Shown: positions 46,444 through 53,740 of the stretch, piece by piece
Layout: each line of letters opens with the position of its first letter
Position numbering within the stretch: position 1 is the first letter of the stretch
Assembly (NCBI RefSeq): GCF_011777495.1
Contig: NZ_JAATJS010000006.1
Span: 1-64,000, forward strand
Reading direction: 5' to 3'
DNA length: 64,000 nt
DNA from: Microvirga terricola
GTDB taxonomy: Bacteria; Pseudomonadota; Alphaproteobacteria; Rhizobiales; Beijerinckiaceae
The notes under the pieces: model-generated
Told to the model about the DNA's origin: nothing
The model's input: the letters and a program-made list of their open reading frames with translations, nothing else
Database searches by the model: none
Program-made: the position numbers and the translations under genes

Positions 46444-47250
46444 ATGAGCGCGGACGCCTCCCCCACCGAGCGTCGCGCCAAGCCACGGGTCGGCCTGTTC
46501 GTCACCTGCCTCGTCGACCTGATCCGCCCTTCCATCGGTTTCGCGGCGGTGAAGCTTCTGGAGGATGCGGGCTGCACCGTCGACGTGCCGGTGCAGACCT
46601 GCTGCGGCCAGCCCGCCTACAATTCCGGCGACCGGGCGACGACGCGGGACATTGCCGAACAGGTGATCGCTGCCTTTCAAGGCTACGACTACGTGGTCGC
46701 GCCGTCAGGCTCCTGCGCCGGGATGATCAAGGCGCATTACCCCGAACTTTTCGCGGACGATCCGAACCTTCTCCCCAAAGCGGAGGCGCTGGCGGACAAG
46801 ACCTTCGAACTGACGAGCTTTTTGGTCGACGTGCTCGGCATCTCGAAGGTGGATGCCGCGTTCAGCGGCACTGTGACCTATCACGATTCCTGCTCGGGCC
46901 TGCGCGAGCTTGGCGTAAAGACGCAACCGCGCAAGCTCTTGGCCAGCGTCGAAGGGCTGACTCTGGTTGAGATGAACGACAGCGATGTCTGCTGCGGCTT
47001 CGGCGGCACCTTTGCCGTGAAATACAGCGACATTTCCGGCGCCATCGTCGATGCGAAGGCGAAGAACGTCGAGGAAGCTCATGCCCGCACATTGCTGGCC
47101 GGCGATCTCGGCTGCCTCATGAACATGGCCGGCAAGCTCTCGCGCGACGGCAAGACCATCGAGGTGCGTCACGTGGCCGAGGTTCTCGCCGGCATGACCG
47201 ACGAGCCGCCCATCGGCGCGCCAAAATTGGAAAAGGGAGAGCGGCCATGA
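46444..47250 (+). CDS. lutA: L-lactate dehydrogenase complex, LutA/LldE-type iron-sulfur protein
   Basis: 268 residues with two CCG domains: QTCCGQPAYNSGD and VCCGFGGTFAVKY, each a cysteine-rich cluster-binding module. LutA with LutB and LutC oxidises L-lactate to pyruvate in organisms lacking LldD. It starts just after the cytochrome stop and overlaps lutB by ATGA, so the complex is made as one unit. Confidence 0.93.
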   Translation: MSADASPTERRAKPRVGLFVTCLVDLIRPSIGFAAVKLLEDAGCTVDVPVQTCCGQPAYNSGDRATTRDIAEQVIAAFQGYDYVVAPSGSCAGMIKAHYPELFADDPNLLPKAEALADKTFELTSFLVDVLGISKVDAAFSGTVTYHDSCSGLRELGVKTQPRKLLASVEGLTLVEMNDSDVCCGFGGTFAVKYSDISGAIVDAKAKNVEEAHARTLLAGDLGCLMNMAGKLSRDGKTIEVRHVAEVLAGMTDEPPIGAPKLEKGERP

Positions 47251-48680
47251 ACGTTCACACCACCTCTCCTCAATTCAAGCGCAACGCCGCCCGCGCACTA
47301 GCCGACACGCAGCTGCAGAAGGCCCTCGGCAATGTGAAGCAGGGCTTTATCGACAAGCGCGCGAAAGCCGCCGCCAAGCTGCCGGAATTCGAGGCGCTGC
47401 GTGATTCCGCGCGGGACATCAAGAACCACACGCTCGAAAACCTCGACCTCTATCTCGAAGCCTACGAAGCCAAGGTGACGGCGTCCGGCGGGCATGTACA
47501 TTTCGCCCGCAACGCAGAGGACGCCCGCGACATCATCCTCTCCCTCTGCCGTGAGGCCGGTGCGAAGACGGTGACCAAGGGCAAGTCGATGATCGCCGAG
47601 GAAATCGAGATCAACGACCATCTGGAGAAGAACGGCATCACGCCGGTCGAAACCGACCTCGGCGAATACATCATCCAGCTCCGCCACGAATTGCCGAGCC
47701 ACATTATCGCGCCGGCGGTCCACCTCAACGCCACCCAGGTGGAGCAGGACTTCCGCCGCGTTCACAAGAACCTCGACCCGAACCGCGATCTCTCGCAGCC
47801 CGTGCAATTGCTCAGTGAAGCACGGTCAGTGTTGCGCGAGCGCTTTCTCGCCGCCGATGTGGGGATTACGGGTGCGAACTTTCTTGTGGCCGAAACAGGC
47901 ACCTCCGTGATCGTCACGAACGAGGGCAACGGCGATCTCACACAGATTTTGCCGAAGACGCATATCGTTCTCGCCTCCATCGAAAAGCTCGTTCCGACGC
48001 TGGAAGATGTGAGCCAGATCCTGCGCGTGCTCGCCCGCTCCGCGACTGGGCAGGATATGTCGGTTTACACCACCTTCTCTACCGGCCCGCGCCGCGCGAG
48101 CGATGCAGACGGGCCGGAGAACTATCACGTGGTGCTCATCGACAACGGGCGCTCGGCGATGCTCGGCTCCGATTTTCAGGAGATGCTGCGCTGCATCCGC
48201 TGCGGCGCGTGCATGAATCATTGCCCGGTCTATCACGCGGTTGGCGGACACGCTTATGGATGGGTCTATCCGGGGCCGATGGGCGCGGTGCTGACCCCGG
48301 CGCTGATCGGCGTCGACAAGGCCGGCCATCTGCCCAACGCCACCACCTTCTGCGGACGCTGCGAAAGCGTGTGCCCGGTGCGCATCCCCTTGCCGAAACT
48401 GATGCGTCATTGGCGCGAGCGGGAATTCGAGCGGCATCTGGCGCCCGCCACCTTCCGTTCGGGGCTCGCCTTCTGGAGCTTCTTTGCCAAGCGCCCCGCG
48501 CTCTACCGGCTCGCAACCCGCGCGGCGATGGTGACGCTGGGCTTTGCCGGCCGTCATCGCGGACGCTTCAAATGGCTGCCGCTCGCCAAGGGCTGGACGA
48601 AGTATCGCGACTTCCCCGCACCGGAAGGTGAGACATTTCAGGCGCGATGGAAACGCGAGCGCAGCAGGAGGCCCGCATGA
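47247..48680 (+). CDS. lutB: L-lactate dehydrogenase complex, LutB/LldF-type iron-sulfur protein
   Basis: 477 residues. Residues ~65-300 form the LUD (lactate utilisation) domain (GITGANFLVAETGTSVIVTN). Two 4Fe-4S motifs near residue 315 and 370: CIRCGACMNHCPVY and CGRCESVCPVRIPLP. The C-terminal ~100 residues form the DUF3390-type tail. Start overlaps lutA, and the TGA overlaps lutC (ATGA). Confidence 0.94.
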   Translation: MNVHTTSPQFKRNAARALADTQLQKALGNVKQGFIDKRAKAAAKLPEFEALRDSARDIKNHTLENLDLYLEAYEAKVTASGGHVHFARNAEDARDIILSLCREAGAKTVTKGKSMIAEEIEINDHLEKNGITPVETDLGEYIIQLRHELPSHIIAPAVHLNATQVEQDFRRVHKNLDPNRDLSQPVQLLSEARSVLRERFLAADVGITGANFLVAETGTSVIVTNEGNGDLTQILPKTHIVLASIEKLVPTLEDVSQILRVLARSATGQDMSVYTTFSTGPRRASDADGPENYHVVLIDNGRSAMLGSDFQEMLRCIRCGACMNHCPVYHAVGGHAYGWVYPGPMGAVLTPALIGVDKAGHLPNATTFCGRCESVCPVRIPLPKLMRHWREREFERHLAPATFRSGLAFWSFFAKRPALYRLATRAAMVTLGFAGRHRGRFKWLPLAKGWTKYRDFPAPEGETFQARWKRERSRRPA

Positions 48681-49348
48681 GCGCGCGCGACGAAATCCTG
48701 GCCAATATCCGCCGCGCGCTCGGCGTGAAGGGAACGGAGACGATCCGCAAGCAGATCGTGGCTGAGCGGCTGGAACGCGCACCGAAGGGGCTGATCCCTG
48801 CGCGTGGCCAGGCATCGGGCGAGGAGCGGCTTGCCGTGTTCAAAGCGCAGGCGGAAGCGTCTCTTGCCACGGTGACGGAGGTCACGTCCCCGGCGGAGGT
48901 GCCGCAATCGATCGCGCTGTTCCTGCGCAGCCATAACCTGCCCGCGACGCTGCGTATGGGTGACGACTTGCGTCTCAAGGCGATGCCCTGGGCCGAGACC
49001 TCACTCGAGATCTCGCACGGACCGAGCGCGGGCGGCGACCTCAACGCCGTCAGCCACGCTTTCGGCGGCGTCGCCGAGACCGGCACGCTGGTGATGGTCT
49101 CCGGCCCGGAGAACCCCTCGACGCTCAACTTCCTGCCGGACAATCACATCATCGTGGTGTCGTCAAAGGACATCGCGAGCGATTACGAGACCGTCTGGAA
49201 CCGCGTGCGCTTCACCTTCGGCAAGGGCGGGATGCCGCGCACGGTCAACTGGATCACCGGCCCATCGCGCTCCGGTGACATCGAACAGACGCTGCTTTTA
49301 GGGGCGCATGGGCCGCGGCGGCTGCATATCGTCGTCGTGAGGGATTGA
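48677..49348 (+). CDS. lutC: L-lactate dehydrogenase complex, LutC/LldG-type subunit
   Basis: 223 residues from ATG 48677, which overlaps the lutB stop and has AGGAG upstream. It has one LUD domain: VAETGTLVMVSGPENPSTLN, then PDNHIIVVSSKDI, and the family end GPSRSGDIEQTLLLGAHGPR. LutC has no cysteine clusters and completes the LutABC lactate oxidase. Confidence 0.93.
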   Translation: MSARDEILANIRRALGVKGTETIRKQIVAERLERAPKGLIPARGQASGEERLAVFKAQAEASLATVTEVTSPAEVPQSIALFLRSHNLPATLRMGDDLRLKAMPWAETSLEISHGPSAGGDLNAVSHAFGGVAETGTLVMVSGPENPSTLNFLPDNHIIVVSSKDIASDYETVWNRVRFTFGKGGMPRTVNWITGPSRSGDIEQTLLLGAHGPRRLHIVVVRD

Positions 49349-49399
49349 TGGGGCCGCGACAACCCGGCGCAGAGCGTTGCTATGGCAAAAGCCGCGATT

Positions 49400-49428
49400 T
49401 TGGACTAAGTCATTGAGAGAGATATAGT
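49400..49428 (+). promoter_or_regulatory. Putative promoter of bfd-bfr
   Basis: TTGGAC (49400-49405) and TATAGT (49423-49428) are separated by 17 bases. The -10 box differs from TATAAT at one position. The start of transcription would fall around 49435, inside the Irr-box-like element. Confidence 0.55.
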
Positions 49429-49446
49429 TTTTATCAATTCTAAACT
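49426..49446. promoter_or_regulatory. Irr-box (iron control element)-like inverted repeat
   Basis: Two 9-base arms, AGTTTTTAT and TTCTAAACT, around a CAA centre; most arm positions pair, and the second arm contains TTCTAAA, the half-site of the rhizobial iron control element. It overlaps the -10 box and expected start of the bfd promoter, fitting repression by Irr when iron is low. Confidence 0.55.
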
Positions 49447-49453
49447 ACTCAAG

Positions 49454-49711
49454 ATGATCGTCTGCTCCTGTAATGTCCTTTCCGACGGCGATGTGAAGGC
49501 CTGTCTCGCGCCAGGGCCGCGTTGTCCGCGCACGCCCGCACAGGTCTACCGCTGCCTGGGGTGCAGTCCCAATTGCGGCCGCTGCGTGCGGACGATCCGC
49601 ACGATCATGGACCAGGCACTTGCCGAGGCCGGGGCGGAGCCGCTTGGGACTTGCGAGGGGGGGTGTTGCCCAGCCATTCCTCAGCCGGCCGCCGCAGAAC
49701 CGGCCCTTTAA
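49454..49711 (+). CDS. bfd: Bacterioferritin-associated ferredoxin
   Basis: 85 residues. A 2Fe-2S ferredoxin that reduces the iron core of bacterioferritin to release iron. Four cluster cysteines are in [11 protein letters not shown] and [11 protein letters not shown] (BFD-like fold). Unusually, the last ~25 residues carry additional cysteines ([11 protein letters not shown]) not needed for the cluster. It precedes bfr on the same strand. Confidence 0.92.
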   Translation: MIVCSCNVLSDGDVKACLAPGPRCPRTPAQVYRCLGCSPNCGRCVRTIRTIMDQALAEAGAEPLGTCEGGCCPAIPQPAAAEPAL

Positions 49712-49793
49712 GAACGCTCCATTCTCTCTAATTCCTCAATCCTCTCACATCGCATGGCGGGCGCGAGCCTGCACCGTTGGACAAGAGGCGACG

Positions 49794-50273
49794 ATGAAGG
49801 GCGATCCGAAGGTCATCGAGTATCTCAACCGCGGCCTGCGCAGCGAGTTGACGGCGGTCAGCCAATACTGGCTGCACTACCGAACCCTCGACAATTGGGG
49901 CTACAAGGAACTTGCCAAGGCGTGGCGCGAGGAATCCATCGAGGAGATGCACCACGCGGACCGCTTCATCGAGCGCATTCTCTTTCTCGACGGCTTCGCC
50001 AACCTGCAGGTGCTCGATCCCTTGCGCATTGGCCAGAACGTCCAGGAAATCCTCGAATCCGACCTCGCCGCCGAATATGACGCGCGCAATCTCTACGGCG
50101 AAGCGGCCGAATATTGCGACAGCGTCGGCGATCGCGTGTCGAAAATCCTGTTCGAGGACCTTATGAAGGACGAGGAAAGCCACATCGACTTCCTCGAAAC
50201 ACAGCTCAAGCTTGTCGAGCAGGTCGGCGTGGAGCTTTACGCCCAGAAACACATTGGCGGCCTCGACCACTAA
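49794..50273 (+). CDS. bfr: Bacterioferritin
   Basis: 159 residues from ATG 49794 (AGAGG five bases upstream). It forms a 24-subunit iron-storage shell. The ferroxidase ligands Glu18 (LRSELTAV), Glu51 and His54 (EEMHHAD), and the later Glu/His in [11 protein letters not shown] are present; Met52 is the expected heme ligand. It is downstream of bfd (82-base gap), a typical iron-storage pair. Confidence 0.96.
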   Translation: MKGDPKVIEYLNRGLRSELTAVSQYWLHYRTLDNWGYKELAKAWREESIEEMHHADRFIERILFLDGFANLQVLDPLRIGQNVQEILESDLAAEYDARNLYGEAAEYCDSVGDRVSKILFEDLMKDEESHIDFLETQLKLVEQVGVELYAQKHIGGLDH

Positions 50274-50370
50274 ACCGATCTCGGATCGTGCCATTGCACA
50301 CGGTGCATCGGTTTGTATCCTGGCATATACTGTCAAGTGCATCGCTCGATGCGCCCTGACAGAGACCACA

Positions 50371-50901
50371 ATGATCACTACTCTTTGCAAGATTGTATCA
50401 CAACGGAGCGTTCTTGCGCTCGCGGCGGCTTTCCTTCTCCTTTTCGGCACGCCCTCGTCATCCTTCGCGGCCGATGCCGGCGCGAAGCCGTTTCTCGAGT
50501 CGATCTACAAGTCGTACACTGACGCGAACGCCGATGGCATCGAATGGCGCGGCCCGAACGCACAGCTTTATTTCGACGCCAACCTGACGAAGCTCATCCT
50601 GAAGGACCTCAAGGAATCCAAGGGCGAGCTCAGCCGCATCGAATTCGACCCCTTCATCTACGCTCAGGACTTCGACCTTCAGGATCTCAGCATCACCGTT
50701 ACGCCCAAGGGCACCGCGCGGGCGGTCGGAAACGTCTCGTTCAAGAATATCGGCGCGGTGACGAAGATCACCTACGATCTCGTCAAGACCCTGAAGGGCT
50801 GGCGGATCGAGAACATGTCGTGGGATGGGGCCGAGGCCGGGGCGGACAATCTTCGCGCGCTCCTCTCACGTCCTTTGGGGGCAACCGCAGAGGCCGATTG
50901 A
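50371..50901 (+). CDS. Exported DUF3828-like protein
   Basis: 176 residues from ATG 50371. Signal peptide about residues 1-33, ending SSSFA, then the mature protein. The core resembles DUF3828 (YbjP/YqhG-like) periplasmic proteins: FLESIYKSYTDANADGIEW, FDANLTKLILKDLKESKG, IEFDPFIYAQDFDLQDLSI and a C-terminal GWRIENMSWDG. These have an NTF2-like fold of unknown function. The protein is convergent with the Pat gene. Confidence 0.8.
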   Translation: MITTLCKIVSQRSVLALAAAFLLLFGTPSSSFAADAGAKPFLESIYKSYTDANADGIEWRGPNAQLYFDANLTKLILKDLKESKGELSRIEFDPFIYAQDFDLQDLSITVTPKGTARAVGNVSFKNIGAVTKITYDLVKTLKGWRIENMSWDGAEAGADNLRALLSRPLGATAEAD

Positions 50902-50908
50902 ACCGCTC

Positions 50909-53632
50909 TTATGGCGGCACGGGTTCGGCCTCTCCCATGGAGGCGATGGGCAGCGTGACGAGGCGAAGCTCCGGATCCTCCGGATCGGGATGAATCGCAA
51001 AGCCGAGACTACGGCACATGTCGAGCATGGTCGTGTTTTCGCGCAGGACCTGCCCATCGATTTCACGCAAGCCTTCCACCTTCGCCCATTCGATCATGAG
51101 CTGCATCAGTTCCCAGCCGAGGCCGATGCCCTTCAGGTCGGAGCGCAGGAGAATACCGTATTCGCCGGTCTCGTGGTTGGCGTCGGCATGGACGCGGACC
51201 GCGCCCATCATTTCGCCGGTCTGCGAATCGAACGCGACGAAGGCGATGGCGCGCGCGTAGTCGAGCTGCGTCAGCCGGGCGAGAAAGGCATGGCTGAAAT
51301 CGCGCACCGGCGCGAAGAACCGCAGTCGCAGATCCTCCGGCGTGATCTGCTCGAAGAACCGGCGAAACTCTGCCTCGTCCTCAGGGCGAACCGGGCGAAC
51401 GAAAATCGTGCGTCCGTCGCGTAGCGTGATGGTGCGCTCCCATTCCTTAGGATACGGCCGCACGGCTAAGCGCGGATGGCCTTTGCCCTTTCGCGCCTTT
51501 GGCACCGGCGCGACGGCGACGCGCGCGTCAACGGCAATGACGCCGTCGTGATCCGCGAGCAGCGGATTGATGTCGAGTTCGTGGACCTGCGGAATATCGG
51601 CAGAGAGTTGCGCGACTTTCACCAGAACCAGCGCGATGGCTGGCATGTCTGCGGCAGGAACGTCGCGGTAGGATTTGAGAATGCGCGACACGCGCGTGCG
51701 TGAAATGAGATCGTCCGCCAGTTTCAGATCGAGCGGCGGTAACGCGAGGGCCTTGTCATTGATGACCTCCACCGCCGTGCCGCCGCGACCGAAGAGAACG
51801 ACCGGCCCGAAAGAGGGATCGTCCGCAAGGCCGACAATCAGTTCACGCGCCTTCGGCCGCCGGATCATCGGTTGAATCGTCACGCCTCTCACAGAGGCAT
51901 CCGGGCGCAGCCGCGCCGCGCGCGCGAAAATGTCGGCGGCGGCATTTTTCACCGCACCCTCCGTCGTAAGATCGAGCTTCACGCCGCCGATATCGGATTT
52001 GTGCACGATATCGGGAGAGAGGATCTTGACCACGACCGTGCCGCCATTCGCCAGGAATGGGCGCGCGGCCTCCGCCGCTTCATCGGCGGTTTTGGCGAGG
52101 ACGACAGGAGCGACGGGAATATCATAGGCTCGCAAGAGGGCGTTGACCTCCAACGGATCGAGCCACTCCCGCCCCTCGGCAAGAACGCGCTCGACGATCC
52201 TCTGCGCGGCGGCGGTATCGGGTGCAAAATCATGGGGCAGACTATCCGGCGTTTCCATGAGTTCGCTTTGCGCCTCGCGATAGCGCACCAGCTGCAGAAA
52301 GCCGCGCACGGCGTCCGCTTCCGTCGAGAAATGCGGAATGCGCGCCTCTTCGAACACGCGGGCGGAATCCGGGTCCTCGCCGATCCAGGCGGCAAAGACC
52401 GGCTTGTGCTGCAAGCCATGACGCCGCTCGTGTTTCACCACGCCGGCGATGGCTGTCGCGGCCTCGGGCGCGCTCGTCACGGCGGTGGGCACGTTGAGCA
52501 CGAGGATCGCATCGTTGTCACGATCCGCTATCAACGCTTCCAGCGCGCCCTTGTAACGGGCGGGATCGGCGTCACCGACGATATCGACCGGATTCGCATG
52601 TGACCATGTCGGCGGCAGGAAGCTGTCGAGCTTCGCGCGCGTGGCGTCGGAGATCGCGGCCAACGTACCGCCGAGGTCGATGAGGCGGTCGACCGCCAGC
52701 ACCCCCACGCCGCCGCCATTGGTGAGAATGGCAAGGCGATTGCCGGGAAACGGTTTTTGCCGTCCCAGCGTCTCGGCGGCGGCGAAAAGCTGATCGAGAT
52801 CGAGCACGCGCAAAAGACCGGCGCGTCGGAAGGCGGCGTCGTAAACCGCATCCGACCCCGCCATAGCTCCGGTATGCGTTGCCGCCGCCTTCGCGCCCTG
52901 TGCATGGCGCCCAGCCTTGATGACCACGACGGGTTTGGTGCGCGCGGCGGCCCGTGCCGCCGACATGAACTTTTGCGCGTTGTCGATGGACTCGATGTAA
53001 AGCAGGATCGCGCGGGTGCCGGCATCTGCCGAGAAGAAATCCATGCAGTCGCTGAAGTCGACGTCGACCTTGTCGCCGAGCGAGACAATGGCCGAAAAGC
53101 CGACCTGCCGCTGCGCCGCCCATTCGACCAGACCTGCCGCGACTGCGCCCGATTGCGAGACAAGCGCGAGATCGCCAGGGGCGGCGCTATGCGCCGCAAA
53201 GCTCGCATTAAGCCGCGCACGTGGTGCAATGACGCCGATGCAATTGGGGCCGATGACGCGCAGGCCGTAGCGGCGCGCTGTAACCCTTACCTTTTCCGCC
53301 TCAGAATCGCGCCCGTAGCCAAGCCCCGCGGTCGCGATGATCGCCGCCGCGACCCCTTTGCGGCCAGCTTCCTCAATCACCTCCAGAACGTTGCGCGGCG
53401 GCACCGCGACAATGACAAGGTCCGGCGTCTCCGGCAGCTTGGAGATCGACGCATAGCATCGCCTACCCTCCACCTGACGATGATGCGGATTGATCGGATA
53501 AAGCGCGCCCGCGTATCCGCCCTCGATCAGGTTCTTGAGAAAGGTCGAGCCGAGAGAGCCCGGCCGCGGGCTCGCCCCGATGACGGCGACGGAGCGGGGC
53601 GAGAAGAGTTTGTCGAGGCGATAGGTGGACAT
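50909..53632 (-). CDS. ADP-forming acyl-CoA synthetase-like / GNAT protein acetyltransferase (Pat/PatZ type)
   Basis: 907 residues. The order is: CoA-binding domain (residues ~1-130, SVAVIGASPRPGSLG), succinyl-CoA-ligase-like domain (~150-460, with THTGAMAGSDAVYDAAF), an ATP-grasp domain (~485-710), and a C-terminal GNAT domain (~745-890, GEYGILLRSDLKGIGLGWEL). The same architecture as E. coli PatZ, which acetylates lysines of metabolic enzymes such as acetyl-CoA synthetase. The His of the HTG motif, where the ADP-forming enzymes are phosphorylated, appears retained, so synthetase activity is possible. Confidence 0.92.
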   Translation of the reverse strand: MSTYRLDKLFSPRSVAVIGASPRPGSLGSTFLKNLIEGGYAGALYPINPHHRQVEGRRCYASISKLPETPDLVIVAVPPRNVLEVIEEAGRKGVAAAIIATAGLGYGRDSEAEKVRVTARRYGLRVIGPNCIGVIAPRARLNASFAAHSAAPGDLALVSQSGAVAAGLVEWAAQRQVGFSAIVSLGDKVDVDFSDCMDFFSADAGTRAILLYIESIDNAQKFMSAARAAARTKPVVVIKAGRHAQGAKAAATHTGAMAGSDAVYDAAFRRAGLLRVLDLDQLFAAAETLGRQKPFPGNRLAILTNGGGVGVLAVDRLIDLGGTLAAISDATRAKLDSFLPPTWSHANPVDIVGDADPARYKGALEALIADRDNDAILVLNVPTAVTSAPEAATAIAGVVKHERRHGLQHKPVFAAWIGEDPDSARVFEEARIPHFSTEADAVRGFLQLVRYREAQSELMETPDSLPHDFAPDTAAAQRIVERVLAEGREWLDPLEVNALLRAYDIPVAPVVLAKTADEAAEAARPFLANGGTVVVKILSPDIVHKSDIGGVKLDLTTEGAVKNAAADIFARAARLRPDASVRGVTIQPMIRRPKARELIVGLADDPSFGPVVLFGRGGTAVEVINDKALALPPLDLKLADDLISRTRVSRILKSYRDVPAADMPAIALVLVKVAQLSADIPQVHELDINPLLADHDGVIAVDARVAVAPVPKARKGKGHPRLAVRPYPKEWERTITLRDGRTIFVRPVRPEDEAEFRRFFEQITPEDLRLRFFAPVRDFSHAFLARLTQLDYARAIAFVAFDSQTGEMMGAVRVHADANHETGEYGILLRSDLKGIGLGWELMQLMIEWAKVEGLREIDGQVLRENTTMLDMCRSLGFAIHPDPEDPELRLVTLPIASMGEAEPVPP

Positions 53633-53740
53633 GATAATCCTTCGTCTCGTGTCACGGAAGAGAGAAGCGTAGCGTCTATTCCGCCAGGATCAATCGTCTG
53701 ACTCAGCAATAGCGGGCGTGGGGGCTGCGCAAAGCCGGCA

